In this document: piece after piece, positions 1 through 9,059 of the stretch
Position numbering within the stretch: position 1 is the stretch's first letter
How the letters are laid out: each line of letters begins with the position of its first letter
Source: a virus
Reading direction: 5' to 3' (one strand)
IMG/VR virus record: IMGVR_UViG_3300022751_000007
Location: 1 to 41,843 of that record
DNA length: 41,843 nt
Translations under genes and position numbers: made by a program
The notes under the pieces: generated by a model
What the model was told of the DNA's origin: nothing
Seen by the model: the letters and a program-made list of their open reading frames with translations, nothing else
Databases searched by the model: none

Positions 1-127
1 TCGGTATAATTAGGCGTTTGATACAGGTTAAAATTGCCGTCAAACCCTGCGTTAATATCCGTAGTGTCAATGAATCTAACAGGGTTGAGTTTTGATATCT
101 GTATCATTGTTTCAAATATAGTAAATT
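1..127. repeat. Terminal direct repeat, left copy (circular overlap)
   Basis: Bases 1-127 are identical to 41717-41843. An exact 127-base overlap equals a common assembler k-mer size, so this is most simply the overlap of a circular contig rather than a biological end repeat. It carries the start of the collar-domain tail gene and a TATATTTG box (113-120, minus). One copy should be dropped when the map is closed. Confidence 0.95.
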
Positions 128-137
128 AGTTTAAAAA

Positions 138-2174
138 TTAAGGCGCAACGGTCGGCTGTTTACCAGTCAATAATAACTTGACTTCTCTTTCGGTATTTCT
201 TGCTAAATCTACATCTAGCTCTAAAATATATCCTTGATAAACAAAACCATCCCATTCCCACTCTAAATAACCGAATGAATTTGCATCCATTTTACTCATA
301 AAAAGCATCGGTAATTTACATTGTAATGTAGCGACTACAGGCTGAAAATATAAACCATTTAACGAGGCTACAGGTATTGATTGAGATTGTTTAAGTTGAA
401 AGTTTGGCGCAATTCCTTGTCCGCTTCTTACAAATTCTAAATCTTTATTCTTTTCTGCAGAAGCAAATTCTATGTACCTACTTTTATACCAATAAAGCAT
501 TGATGATAAATAGCTTTCATGCCTTAATAAGTTTTCCTTTGGCGTTAATCTTAGGTTGTAGGCGGCTAAATTTGCTGCAGAACTCGACATTCCAGAAACA
601 CTAATATAACTTGCTGAGCCGCCTTTAATCGGATTCCAGTTGGCGCCATCGAATGAGCAATCAAACATAAACACATCGTTATCGCTTGACGTGTCGTTTG
701 TTTTTTTAATAAAGTCAACACGTAGTTTTTCTATTCCATATTGGTCCGCCCTGTATGGCGAAATCCAATCTTCTTTTCTTTGAACCCTAACAATAGGCAA
801 ATCCCATTCCTGTTTTGAGTTGTATTCGTATTGACCATCTGTATCGTCGGTGTTTCCGTCATTATAGCCAACAGAAACAGCATTAAACAAAGCCTCGTTC
901 CAAACACTAAACTCGCAAGCTTTAACGCCTGTCAACGTTTCAATTTTATATGGCCTAAAGAAAAAAGTTCTTTGCTCTAATCTTAAAATACCTGTATCAA
1001 ATCCCATTCCTGTCGATTCTAATGCATTACAGGCTTTAAAGAAGTCGGCTAAAGTAGTTTGAATTGCCGCATCTGCAAGCTCACGTATAGCGTTACCGCA
1101 AGTAATAATTAATCCATTCCATTGATTACGCAATAAGTAGCTGTCAACCGCTTGTTGCGGAACGATACGCCTTGCAATTCTTTTAAATAAATCTTCAATA
1201 CGAATGCCTTTGCAGTTTGATGGATCAGAAACCTGAGTATAAGAAACAGCTAATTGACCGTCGCTTGAAAATCTGGCCCAATTCGGACTACCTCCGCCAC
1301 TTCCATTTGATTTACTTACATATAAAAATAAACGATCATCCGTTGCTAAAGCTATATTGGCGTCTATTGTATAGTTAAATGGTTTGGTTAAATCCGAAGT
1401 AGTTAATAAAACATTTCCAAATGTATAAACAATTGCGCCCGACTGATTCCTTAATGAGAAAAAGAAATTCGTGCTTGTTGCTAATGGTTGCCTAAAAACA
1501 TTACCTAAAATGGTTCCTTTAATGTTTACGCTTAATGCTCGATTAGCTTTAGCAAACCAGTTTATTGATGTTCCAAAGTTTGGATCTTCCTCGTTTCCTG
1601 TATTTTGCATGGTTACATAGCCAGAATTAGTGTCATTATTCACTAAATCCATTGCGGCTATATAATCATTTGTTAAATTATCAACTTGAGCAGGCGTTAT
1701 AAAATCTGCTTTCTCATTAAACACAACGCCTGGAATACGAATATTAACAACATCTAATCCAGTTAAAGGATATTCATATTTGGTATCTTCCTTTGCTCTT
1801 AACGTAGCCGAAACACCCGATTCTAAAAGCATAACATTTGCCCGAATGCCCGTATCTTTGTATTGACTAAAATCTAAATCAGATGAAAAACGAGGTCTAT
1901 AAATAAATGTTGAATGTTCTAATTGTTCGCACTCAAAAAATACTTCCGCTTCGTAACCATCATTTATAAATGCCTGTTTAACGATATTATAGCCATCTAA
2001 AACAAAGCTAATAGGTAAGCTTAAAGTTCGCATTATGCCAGCCGTTTCAATATCCCTTGCAAACTTCCCTATCGTGTCTTTATCCCAATCTTCTGGAGCG
2101 GCGTAAAACTGCGTTCTAACATTTTTATATGTTAAGAAATATCTAAACTCATTTTCTGGTAATAAATTAGCCAT
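138..2174 (-). CDS. Tail tip / distal tail protein, putative (678 aa)
   Basis: A large, mostly beta-type protein without recognised catalytic motifs. It lies directly after the tape measure gene and, across the circular junction, directly before the collar-domain protein. In siphophages this slot holds distal-tail and tail-associated proteins that close the tube and anchor the fibres, so a tail-tip role is inferred from position. The ATG at 2174 (MANLLPENEF) is preferred to an in-frame TTG two codons upstream. A TATATTTG promoter-like box ends only three bases before this ATG. Confidence 0.55.
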   Translation of the reverse strand: MANLLPENEFRYFLTYKNVRTQFYAAPEDWDKDTIGKFARDIETAGIMRTLSLPISFVLDGYNIVKQAFINDGYEAEVFFECEQLEHSTFIYRPRFSSDLDFSQYKDTGIRANVMLLESGVSATLRAKEDTKYEYPLTGLDVVNIRIPGVVFNEKADFITPAQVDNLTNDYIAAMDLVNNDTNSGYVTMQNTGNEEDPNFGTSINWFAKANRALSVNIKGTILGNVFRQPLATSTNFFFSLRNQSGAIVYTFGNVLLTTSDLTKPFNYTIDANIALATDDRLFLYVSKSNGSGGGSPNWARFSSDGQLAVSYTQVSDPSNCKGIRIEDLFKRIARRIVPQQAVDSYLLRNQWNGLIITCGNAIRELADAAIQTTLADFFKACNALESTGMGFDTGILRLEQRTFFFRPYKIETLTGVKACEFSVWNEALFNAVSVGYNDGNTDDTDGQYEYNSKQEWDLPIVRVQRKEDWISPYRADQYGIEKLRVDFIKKTNDTSSDNDVFMFDCSFDGANWNPIKGGSASYISVSGMSSSAANLAAYNLRLTPKENLLRHESYLSSMLYWYKSRYIEFASAEKNKDLEFVRSGQGIAPNFQLKQSQSIPVASLNGLYFQPVVATLQCKLPMLFMSKMDANSFGYLEWEWDGFVYQGYILELDVDLARNTEREVKLLLTGKQPTVAP

Positions 2175-2177
2175 GCT

Positions 2178-2185
2178 CAAATATA
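2178..2185 (-). promoter_or_regulatory. Possible -7 box TATATTTG before the tail-tip gene
   Basis: The minus strand reads TATATTTG, matching the Bacteroidota TAnnTTTG element. No TTTG lies 19 bases upstream, but a TTTTAAT stretch does adjoin it, as at 16000 and 13895. The box is so close to the ATG that a transcript from it would be nearly leaderless, so chance occurrence is quite possible. Confidence 0.3.
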
Positions 2186-2254
2186 ATTAAAATCTACGGC
2201 CAAATTGTTTGCCTATGTGTTCTGATATTTTTCCAACGGTTGAGCGATTCCGAA

Positions 2255-5200
2255 TTATCCTTTTTCGGTTAAAATAGTGCTGTTTATTGATTGAGATTTG
2301 AATGCCTTAACCATCGCATCAGTACTTTTCCTTTGCTCTGCAACTAATAAAGATAAATCAATCGACGAACCACCCGAAGCAGTATTTAAATTTGGCTTAG
2401 CTAACATCCTTTTAAAATCTGGCCCCGAAATAATTTCGGTTCCTGCACTTACATTTGTTAATGTTGGTGTGCTTGGCGTTACCCACATCGAACCATTTGG
2501 CTCAATAACAAGCTCACTCATTCCGCCATCGCCAACCCAAGCCGAGCCAGAATAATTATCTCCTTTTGATTTACCGCCTTTGTAAGCTGGAATAGGTTGT
2601 GCTAATACTGTAGCTATTTGCAATGCCGCAGTAGCGGCTAAAATAGCATTTAATGGCAAACCTAAAAAACCTAATACACTTATGTTTTTTGAATAACCAA
2701 CAGCATAATTAATAATTATTGAAGCAATTGCAGCGGCCTTATCGGCTTTTGCTTGCCTTATCTTAGTTTGCCTTACTCGTTCATCAATTTCAGCTTGTTT
2801 AGCCTCTTGTCGTGCGTTAATTAAATTGATCTGATTGGCTTTATCTTCTTCGCTTGCAACGCTTTCGTTTACGTTTTCAATCTGGCGTTTAGTATTTTTA
2901 TCTAAAGCCTTACTTTCAGAATCTAAATCCTGTAATCTACTTTCAAAAGTTGAACTTGACAATCCTTTTAAGAAATCAAAAGCCTCTTTCGAGAAATCTA
3001 CTATCGAATCCCTAACTTGTTTTTGCTTTTCAAGTTCACGATCTAAATCGCTAATTCTTGCATCAGTACCTAACTTAGATAACCTGATTTTTAAAGCGGT
3101 TAAATCCCTTTGATCTTTAGCTAATTTTTTATCGTTTGAACTATCGAATTTGGCAAATTCTTTTTCGTTATCAATTACCTGCTGTAAAGCATCGATTTGA
3201 GTTTCTAAACTCTCTTTTGCCGCATCGTTTGAAATACGTAAGCTTTCTGCTTCGAATTGCTTTTGATTTATTAAACGATTCGCATAACTTTCAGTTAATT
3301 TTTGCTGAGCTTCAGAACGCCTGTTTTCAATATTTTCTAAAACCTCGTTTGTGCTTTCAAGTATTTTAGCATTTTTATTGTTTTCTAGATCAAGTTCACG
3401 CTGAGAATAAGACTTAATTAAATCTAATAAATCCTTTCCGGCACGTTCGTTTATTTTGTACTTTCTTTCGGCTGCATCGCTTTCGACTTTTTCATCTTCG
3501 GTGTTTTGCTCCGCTCTTGCTTGACCTACGTTTTTTCCTTGTTTAATCTTCTTAGCGGCATCCAATTCGTTTAAACGCTCACTTAGATTGACAAAGTTAT
3601 TCAATGCCGCTAATCGAGTATCTAAAGATTTTTGTTCGTCTTTTGCGATAGCATCTTGCGCATTTCGTTCGGCTTCAATTTCGGCACGCAAAGTATCGAT
3701 GTAAGAAGTGTCAATTTTTACTTTTTTATATTTAGGCTCTTTGAAGTCATTAGTTATAGAATCTATTAGATTACTTTGTCCAGCATACTTAATTAAAAAA
3801 TTAGCTTGCCCTTCCAATATTTTATCCTGTTCGTCCTGTATTTTTATGGCCGCCCCTGCTCTTTGTTGAGCAGGCTTAATAATATTATCGTTAATTAATT
3901 TATTGGTTGTTGCTGCAGAGTTGCCAAATGCCTTTCTTTGTGCGTCAGTTCTTCCAGCTTGAACTTGCGCTTGTCTATTTAATTGGTCAGATGTTTGGGC
4001 TGCAATCTCATTTTGCTTTGCATTATTTATCTTTTCTTTTTGAAAAGCGATATCGGAACGTTTAGATTCTATTTCTGCTAATTTATCCCTTACGGCCCTA
4101 GCTCTTGCATTTAAAAGAATTTCCTTAGTTAAATTTTTATAAGTTTCAGCCTCATTTCCGTTTAGAATAGATTGAGTAGTTGAGTTTTTAAATGAATCTG
4201 GATATTCTCTTTTTAATTCTTGCGCTGCTTTTACCCTTTCTCGCATTGAAAGCGTTACATCGGTAGCGGCCGCATAAAGTATTTTTAAACTCGTAACATC
4301 TTTTGCATAATTCTGAGATGTAGCCGCATTTACTTCGTTGTAAGCTCTTAGATTTTCTTTTAACTGAGATATCTTTGTTTTGAATATTTCTAATTGAGCT
4401 ACATAATTAATAATCGGTTCAACTGCAAAGCCTAGTAAGCCAGCCAATCCAACGCCAGGTAAAATGTTAGCAACAAAGCGTAATGCTGAAAATGCTTTTC
4501 CTGCTCCTGCGGTTACTTTATCGAATGCACTGCCATAATTACCGACATTTCGTTGCGCTCTACCCGTTGACTTTTCAAGCGTTAAAACTTGTTCGTTTAG
4601 GCTCGGTATTAATTTAGAAAGTCTTTGACCAAACCTTGATTCTCTTTCTGAGACATTTAAGCCATCGAAAACTGATTTTAAACGAATTAAAGCCGCTCGC
4701 CTCTGGTCTAAACTACCTTTTGCCGCATTAAGTTCTTTTGCTTGGTTTTTTAAAGCCAAAGCATTCGCCTGTAAATTTAGCTTTTCCTGAGCAGCCATTA
4801 AAGCAAGCTGTTTTCTGGATAAAGTATTATCGTTATTTGCTTTGGTATTTTGTTTTACCGCACCTGTTTCAGCGGTAATAGCATTTATTGTGTTTGCTTT
4901 TGCTATATTCTGAGGGCTGACGGTTGGTCCTGTTGTGGCAATTACTCCGTTTGGGCTTGAATTAATTAAATCTTGTTGAGTAGATGCAGAAATTATTTTA
5001 GCACGTTTTTCTAAAGCCGCTGTCCTTGCGTTTGCGGCTGCTGTTAACTTTTGCTCATTAGCTAGTTCTTTTGCCGCCCTTGCATCTGCTTTTGATTGCT
5101 CATTCGCTTTGAATGCCGAAAGTTTTTCCTCTGCCAATTGCCTTTGAGCAACTAATTTTAATCCGTTTTCGTTGGACTTATTTACAGCCTCTGTGTTTTT

Positions 5201-5368
5201 GTTAAAGTCAGATAAGCCTTTTGATTGAGAAAGAGTATCGTTTAGGATTTTTTTAGAAACAATAACATCTTGAAGCTTTTTGTTAAGGCTTTCAAGGTCT
5301 GTCTCTAAACTTTTTACCTGCTTATTTGCCGATACATCAACTATGTCACGTATTAACTGTTCGTTCAT
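2255..5368 (-). CDS. Tail tape measure protein (1037 aa)
   Basis: This is the second longest gene. It is rich in Ala, Lys, Glu, Gln and Asn with long coiled-coil stretches (about residues 1-290 and 330-860) and two hydrophobic blocks (about 295-330 and 880-935), the usual tape-measure make-up. Such proteins set tail length during assembly and are ejected with the DNA. At about 1.5 angstrom per residue, a family rule of thumb, it would specify a tail near 150 nm. The ATG at 5368 (MNEQLIRD) overlaps the upstream gene by 23 bases; an in-frame TTG three codons earlier is a weaker start. Confidence 0.9.
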   Translation of the reverse strand: MNEQLIRDIVDVSANKQVKSLETDLESLNKKLQDVIVSKKILNDTLSQSKGLSDFNKNTEAVNKSNENGLKLVAQRQLAEEKLSAFKANEQSKADARAAKELANEQKLTAAANARTAALEKRAKIISASTQQDLINSSPNGVIATTGPTVSPQNIAKANTINAITAETGAVKQNTKANNDNTLSRKQLALMAAQEKLNLQANALALKNQAKELNAAKGSLDQRRAALIRLKSVFDGLNVSERESRFGQRLSKLIPSLNEQVLTLEKSTGRAQRNVGNYGSAFDKVTAGAGKAFSALRFVANILPGVGLAGLLGFAVEPIINYVAQLEIFKTKISQLKENLRAYNEVNAATSQNYAKDVTSLKILYAAATDVTLSMRERVKAAQELKREYPDSFKNSTTQSILNGNEAETYKNLTKEILLNARARAVRDKLAEIESKRSDIAFQKEKINNAKQNEIAAQTSDQLNRQAQVQAGRTDAQRKAFGNSAATTNKLINDNIIKPAQQRAGAAIKIQDEQDKILEGQANFLIKYAGQSNLIDSITNDFKEPKYKKVKIDTSYIDTLRAEIEAERNAQDAIAKDEQKSLDTRLAALNNFVNLSERLNELDAAKKIKQGKNVGQARAEQNTEDEKVESDAAERKYKINERAGKDLLDLIKSYSQRELDLENNKNAKILESTNEVLENIENRRSEAQQKLTESYANRLINQKQFEAESLRISNDAAKESLETQIDALQQVIDNEKEFAKFDSSNDKKLAKDQRDLTALKIRLSKLGTDARISDLDRELEKQKQVRDSIVDFSKEAFDFLKGLSSSTFESRLQDLDSESKALDKNTKRQIENVNESVASEEDKANQINLINARQEAKQAEIDERVRQTKIRQAKADKAAAIASIIINYAVGYSKNISVLGFLGLPLNAILAATAALQIATVLAQPIPAYKGGKSKGDNYSGSAWVGDGGMSELVIEPNGSMWVTPSTPTLTNVSAGTEIISGPDFKRMLAKPNLNTASGGSSIDLSLLVAEQRKSTDAMVKAFKSQSINSTILTEKG

Positions 5369-5972
5369 TCTGCTCAATCTTTAGGTTAAACCTACTTAAG
5401 TAACCGATGTATTGCATGACCGTTGTTTCCTTTGGGTTGATCGCAAAACCTATCGATTCCGAAATATTAGCTAAATGTACGAAATAATCTTTTTCTGTGG
5501 CTTTCTCTGATTCGTTTTTATTCACGTCAGATAATTGACTTTTTAATTGATCTCTTTGAATGATTAATGACCTTGCAGATTTAACCGTCCTGTTTAAGTC
5601 TGAATAAAGCGTTTCATTTGTGAATTGATAACGAAATCCGAACGTTTTAAGCACGTTAATTGTCGGCTGGTAATCTTTAACGTCCGAAATATTTGAAAGC
5701 AACGTAACGCAATTCTGAATGATTTCCAGCTTATTTGAAATTACGCTTATATCCATTAGCAATTGAAGCATGCCTTTGCTTTTACTATCTCCAGATTCTT
5801 CGATGTATTCTAAAAAAATATCATCCCATATCTTTTGCAAATCAGCCGACTTATACCAAGCTTTATTTGGCCTGTTGTAAAGCATTTCTTTTTTGTCGTG
5901 GACAAGAACCTGAATGAAGTTATGTAAAGGTAAATCAGAGCATGATTTGTATGTTGAACGAGGTTTACGCAT
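5346..5972 (-). CDS. Putative tail assembly chaperone (208 aa)
   Basis: A soluble, helix-rich protein with no recognised motif. Its place immediately before, and overlapping, the tape measure gene is where siphophages encode the chaperones that hold the tape measure until the tube polymerises around it. The function is inferred from position only. I saw no obvious slippery site producing a longer G-T type product. It overlaps the preceding small membrane gene by eight bases (ATGCGTAA). Confidence 0.45.
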   Translation of the reverse strand: MRKPRSTYKSCSDLPLHNFIQVLVHDKKEMLYNRPNKAWYKSADLQKIWDDIFLEYIEESGDSKSKGMLQLLMDISVISNKLEIIQNCVTLLSNISDVKDYQPTINVLKTFGFRYQFTNETLYSDLNRTVKSARSLIIQRDQLKSQLSDVNKNESEKATEKDYFVHLANISESIGFAINPKETTVMQYIGYLSRFNLKIEQNERTVNT

Positions 5973-6219
5973 TAGACAATTGTTTAACTCTATTTTCTAA
6001 GAAAAATATTGATGTTCTTAAAAGTTTTGCGTGTCTTGAATTTACTTTACTTTCATCTAAGCAGATATGATAAAGTAGCTTCCTCGAACTTCTTAATCTT
6101 TCCTTAACCTGTTCGATAGTGAGTTTGTTAAATTGATAATCTCGATATTTCATAAAACCAAATAAACTAATTGCTATTAAAAATATGATTGCCAATAAAA
6201 TGACTATTAATGTATTCAT
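5965..6219 (-). CDS. Small membrane protein (84 aa)
   Basis: Residues 3-24 form one strong hydrophobic segment with little before it, followed by a basic, helical tail, so it is probably an N-in/C-out or signal-anchored protein. Not recognised. It starts three bases after the end of the 51-codon gene and overlaps the next gene by eight bases, so it is translated within the tail-gene operon. Confidence 0.6.
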   Translation of the reverse strand: MNTLIVILLAIIFLIAISLFGFMKYRDYQFNKLTIEQVKERLRSSRKLLYHICLDESKVNSRHAKLLRTSIFFLENRVKQLSNA

Positions 6220-6222
6220 AAT

Positions 6223-6378
6223 CTAATTTGCTAATATAAATTGATGTATTAAATTGAAATTAGCCATAGGATGCGGCTTTCCGAAAAAGGTTATATTAAA
6301 AGCTATTTCATTTTTTAACTTAATAACTCCCATCATATCGGTTGTTGTTTTCAGCGGCTTTAATCTCAAATTAACCAT
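6223..6378 (-). CDS. Small hypothetical protein (51 aa)
   Basis: A short ORF starting MVNLRLKPLK and ending FILAN. It fills the gap between its neighbours almost exactly: its ATG lies one base after the upstream stop and its stop three bases before the next ATG. This packing supports a real, translationally coupled gene. No domain is recognised; a single alpha-beta unit is likely. Confidence 0.6.
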   Translation of the reverse strand: MVNLRLKPLKTTTDMMGVIKLKNEIAFNITFFGKPHPMANFNLIHQFILAN

Positions 6379-6379
6379 A

Positions 6380-6829
6380 TTACGTAAATCTTAATCCCGT
6401 TTGCCTTGTTATGTATTCTCTAATCAAAGGCATTACGGTTGTGTCTAAATAAACTTTTCTATTATCTTTTGTTAAACCAAATATTTCTTTGCCATAATCA
6501 CGCTCTAATCGATCTGATTTAAAGTCTGTTGAGCCGAATATAATTGACTTTCCTGCTTTAACCTGAGCATAAAATCCTCTTTGAAATGCTCCTGTCAAAT
6601 ACAAATCGGGATTAAATAATCCAGGCAAAGGATTAATTCTGTTTTTATCTAAAGCGTATGCAGGCGATTGATAAGGCTTTAATTTTTCATTTTCCGAATC
6701 AATACCTTTTTGATATAGTTGGACCTTGTTTAACTTTACCATTTCATCCGAAGAGCTTTGAATAATAATCGGCACCTCCCTTTCGAGATTTACAGATTTC
6801 CATTTAGCAAGCATTTCGGGAATTGTCAT
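6380..6829 (-). CDS. Putative tail completion / virion morphogenesis protein (149 aa)
   Basis: The middle (NPDLYLTGAF) and the C-terminal stretch GKEIFGLTKDNRKVY followed by a helix recall the gp10 / Mu gpG type of tail-completion proteins, which end in a similar 'FGL.xxD' helix region. The resemblance is from memory of the family, not an alignment. The gene sits between tail tube and tape measure, later than the usual connector position, so a tail-assembly role is plausible but not certain. Confidence 0.4.
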   Translation of the reverse strand: MTIPEMLAKWKSVNLEREVPIIIQSSSDEMVKLNKVQLYQKGIDSENEKLKPYQSPAYALDKNRINPLPGLFNPDLYLTGAFQRGFYAQVKAGKSIIFGSTDFKSDRLERDYGKEIFGLTKDNRKVYLDTTVMPLIREYITRQTGLRFT

Positions 6830-6838
6830 GAAGTAAAG

Positions 6839-7210
6839 TTAACTATAATCTGGGTCAATATTTGACTGATTTAAAAATTCTACACGTCTCCTTATTTCGT
6901 CTTTAAATTCATCAGGCGTCATTGATAAAAAGTAATCCATTTCAATTTCTTCTTCTTGACCGTTTATTCCGATGTAAAAATTATTGTCTGACTTTCGTAT
7001 TGTAACCGTCAAATCTTTGCTTTCGGGTTTAACATTTTCTTCTGTTGCAATGCAGGCTTTAAGAAAATCAATAAGAACAACTATTTCTTTTTTATCCAAT
7101 TCCGCATATTCGCCCTCGAATAGACCGCCTATGTTTAATTCTAAGCCTTTATCTGATTTTTCAAATGTCATAGTATGACGGCAAGAGTTTTTTTTAAATT
7201 CTATTTTCAT
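6839..7210 (-). CDS. Hypothetical protein (123 aa)
   Basis: An acidic, soluble protein with alternating strands in the first 60 residues and a helical, charged C terminus (MTPDEFKDEI). Not recognised. Its start overlaps the end of the preceding 61-residue membrane-protein gene by 17 bases. The surrounding genes are tail genes, but nothing in the sequence shows that this one is structural. Confidence 0.6.
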   Translation of the reverse strand: MKIEFKKNSCRHTMTFEKSDKGLELNIGGLFEGEYAELDKKEIVVLIDFLKACIATEENVKPESKDLTVTIRKSDNNFYIGINGQEEEIEMDYFLSMTPDEFKDEIRRRVEFLNQSNIDPDYS

Positions 7211-7379
7211 AATTCTTAAGTTTTAAATCGTAAATAGCTCTTTGAAATTTTAATTCCTGATCAATTTCTTTTTGCTTTTTTTTGAATTTCTTTAGGTTTA
7301 TTTCTAAATAAATCAGGTTTGCGACATTTACTACGAATGCTACAGATGAAACGATAATTGAAATTACTTTTAAATCCAT
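7194..7379 (-). CDS. Small membrane protein with coiled coil (61 aa)
   Basis: A hydrophobic segment at residues 4-26 is followed by a Lys/Glu/Gln-rich helix (30-55) of coiled-coil character. Not recognised. Its gene overlaps both neighbours, by 10 bases upstream and 17 downstream. It is one of four small membrane proteins encoded between tail tube and tape measure. Confidence 0.55.
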   Translation of the reverse strand: MDLKVISIIVSSVAFVVNVANLIYLEINLKKFKKKQKEIDQELKFQRAIYDLKLKNYENRI

Positions 7380-7567
7380 CCTTTTACTCCTTCAATTGAT
7401 TTGATAATGTTTGAATTATTGTAATTAAAGTAAAAAATACCTTTTGCAACCTCGAAATACCAGACTTTAGAATTTCTGTTTATGCTATTTACAGAAAACA
7501 TAATTACAGACATTGCGCCCCTCTTATCTAAGAGTTTTTCAGTTTTCTTAAACTCTATCTTAATCAT
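7370..7567 (-). CDS. Hypothetical protein (65 aa)
   Basis: A small, basic, probably beta-rich protein (MIKIEFKKTEKLL) rich in aromatic residues. Not recognised. Its ATG overlaps the stop of the upstream 46-residue gene by eight bases, and its end overlaps the next start by 10 bases, a chain of overlaps that supports translation. Confidence 0.5.
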   Translation of the reverse strand: MIKIEFKKTEKLLDKRGAMSVIMFSVNSINRNSKVWYFEVAKGIFYFNYNNSNIIKSIEGVKGWI

Positions 7568-7700
7568 TATCTGGCTTATTAAAATGTATGTCGTTTTTGT
7601 GGCTAACTTTACTTCCTAAAGCTACACATCCCATTATTATAAAAGCCGACAGAGAGGCTAATACACCTATTAATGTGAATATTGTTTTTGCTGTTTCCAT
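7560..7700 (-). CDS. Small membrane protein (46 aa)
   Basis: An ORF starting METAKTIFTL with a hydrophobic segment at residues 6-30 that ends at a cysteine (IIMGC), then a polar tail. IIMGC is only loosely lipobox-like and a lipoprotein is not claimed. It ends in an eight-base overlap with the next gene (ATGATTAA) and begins two bases after the upstream stop. Confidence 0.5.
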   Translation of the reverse strand: METAKTIFTLIGVLASLSAFIIMGCVALGSKVSHKNDIHFNKPDND

Positions 7701-7702
7701 AT

Positions 7703-7894
7703 TTAAAATAATTTTTCGTTTTTATTACCTCTTGTGTCTAAGTAATAGCACAATAAGCAATACAATATCGTGCTAAGCTGAATTAAAATCATATATCCAG
7801 CACCTTCTGGCTTAGTCCATTGACTAGGGTTGTATACCTGAATCCATAATAAAGACAGGAACAGCCATTGTAATAAGTATTTTAATTTCTTCAT
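7703..7894 (-). CDS. Membrane protein, two hydrophobic segments (63 aa)
   Basis: It starts MKKLKYLLQW and has hydrophobic stretches near residues 7-19 and 33-50. A longer reading frame (ATG at 7981) exists, but that start would run through the terminator hairpin at 7911-7936 and overlap the 47-residue gene, so the ATG at 7894, directly after the hairpin, is chosen. Not recognised. Confidence 0.5.
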   Translation of the reverse strand: MKKLKYLLQWLFLSLLWIQVYNPSQWTKPEGAGYMILIQLSTILYCLLCYYLDTRGNKNEKLF

Positions 7895-7895
7895 A

Positions 7896-7936
7896 CACCA
7901 AAAATAATAAAGCCTATACAAATTAATGCATAGGCT
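7896..7936 (-). terminator. Rho-independent terminator after the head/tail-tube block
   Basis: The arms AGCCTATaCA (7911-7920) and TGcATAGGCT (7927-7936) pair with one mismatch around a six-base loop. On the minus strand the stem is followed by TTTATTATTTTT. It would end or thin transcripts from the capsid and tail-tube genes before the small-ORF and tape-measure genes. Confidence 0.65.
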
Positions 7937-7959
7937 CGGTAATGTTATTGTTACAATTA

Positions 7960-8103
7960 CTATTTTTTTGAATCTTCCCAAACTTTCACTAAGTCAATAC
8001 CTTTTAAATGAGGTAATTCTTTGTGAACTTTTAGAAAATCCTCTTTGCTCATTTTGGCAATATGAACCTTGTTCCATTTAATACCGTCTTTGGCCTTTGC
8101 CAT
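7960..8103 (-). CDS. Small hypothetical protein (47 aa)
   Basis: An ORF starting MAKAKDGIKW and ending VWEDSKK. It is basic and helical and not recognised. Its ATG overlaps the stop of the tail-tube gene (TAATG at 8101-8105), a coupling pattern used repeatedly in this genome, and a terminator follows 24 bases after its stop. It is likely made together with the tail tube protein. Confidence 0.6.
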   Translation of the reverse strand: MAKAKDGIKWNKVHIAKMSKEDFLKVHKELPHLKGIDLVKVWEDSKK

Positions 8104-9047
8104 TACGCTACAACGATTGGAGGTGCAATTTCGTAACCATCAACATCTGCCGCAACTAAAGCCGATACTCCTGCGCCTTTTACTGTGTATGGCTGACCAG
8201 ATGTATAGTTTGGCGAAGTTGTATCTAAAGTGAATGTAAATCCTTTAGAAGCTGGAGCAACAGCAACAGAAGTAATCGGAACAACTAATCCGTTTTTATT
8301 CAAAACTTCGTAAAGTGCTGCGTCCGCTAAATCCGCTGAATATTGATCGTAAAGATTAACACCAGCACAACCTGCTTTTGCCTGTAAAACGAATACGCCT
8401 GCCGTACGTGTACCAACTAACGAAAGATTGATATTCATTAAGCCTGTTATACTTAACATATCAGCTAAATTGCTTTCCACAAAAGCAATTCCCTCGTTAA
8501 TATAGGCCGCATCAAATACAACATTAAACGAATAGTTAGTTACTGTTGAATCGGTAGCAAAACGGAATGCTCTTGCATTAAAATTATCCAAAGGAATACC
8601 TTTTAATTCATCCGCTACACCTGTTCTTGTGCCAACTACTAATCCGGCTCCATCAACAATGATTAAGGCATAATTGCCGTTGTTGAACTTTCTTAATGCG
8701 TTAGAAACACAATTACCGCCTTTAACATAACGAGCTGTTAAGTTATATTTACCATCCCTAACAAAGAAAGCTGTTCCGCCAATTGTTTCAGAAACTGGTT
8801 CTTCTGTATTGTCAGTAACGGCTTCAATTGGAGGTAATGGATAAATACGGTCACTTGGGCTATCTTCTTGCGCAGCTAATTGCATGAATTGCAAAAAGTC
8901 TGCTTGACTTCCTAAAGCAGAAGATCGTACCACAAACGATAAAGGAACAAGAAAGCCATACCTCCAGTTCCTAACAATTACTGCGCAATCAGGGATGCCA
9001 GTGTTTCCCCCGCTTGTTGCGCAACTTGTTTGATTTAAAATACTCAT
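8103..9047 (-). CDS. Major tail tube protein, putative (314 aa)
   Basis: A beta-rich protein of typical size for a tube protein, placed after the connector genes and before the tape measure. Residues from about 255 to the end (starting TSVAVAPASK and rich in Thr, Gly and Val) look like an added C-terminal beta domain, as many siphophage tube proteins carry an Ig-like decoration. Sheath-type length or motifs are absent, arguing for a non-contractile tail. The assignment rests on order and composition. Confidence 0.65.
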   Translation of the reverse strand: MSILNQTSCATSGGNTGIPDCAVIVRNWRYGFLVPLSFVVRSSALGSQADFLQFMQLAAQEDSPSDRIYPLPPIEAVTDNTEEPVSETIGGTAFFVRDGKYNLTARYVKGGNCVSNALRKFNNGNYALIIVDGAGLVVGTRTGVADELKGIPLDNFNARAFRFATDSTVTNYSFNVVFDAAYINEGIAFVESNLADMLSITGLMNINLSLVGTRTAGVFVLQAKAGCAGVNLYDQYSADLADAALYEVLNKNGLVVPITSVAVAPASKGFTFTLDTTSPNYTSGQPYTVKGAGVSALVAADVDGYEIAPPIVVA

Positions 9048-9059
9048 AGTTTCTTTAAT

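Noticed and set aside
7895-7981. Longer start for the 63-residue membrane protein
   Set aside because: It would read through the terminator hairpin and overlap the 47-residue gene.
8103-9047. Tail sheath (contractile tail)
   Set aside because: The protein is too short for a sheath and no second tube or baseplate set is present; a non-contractile tail fits better.
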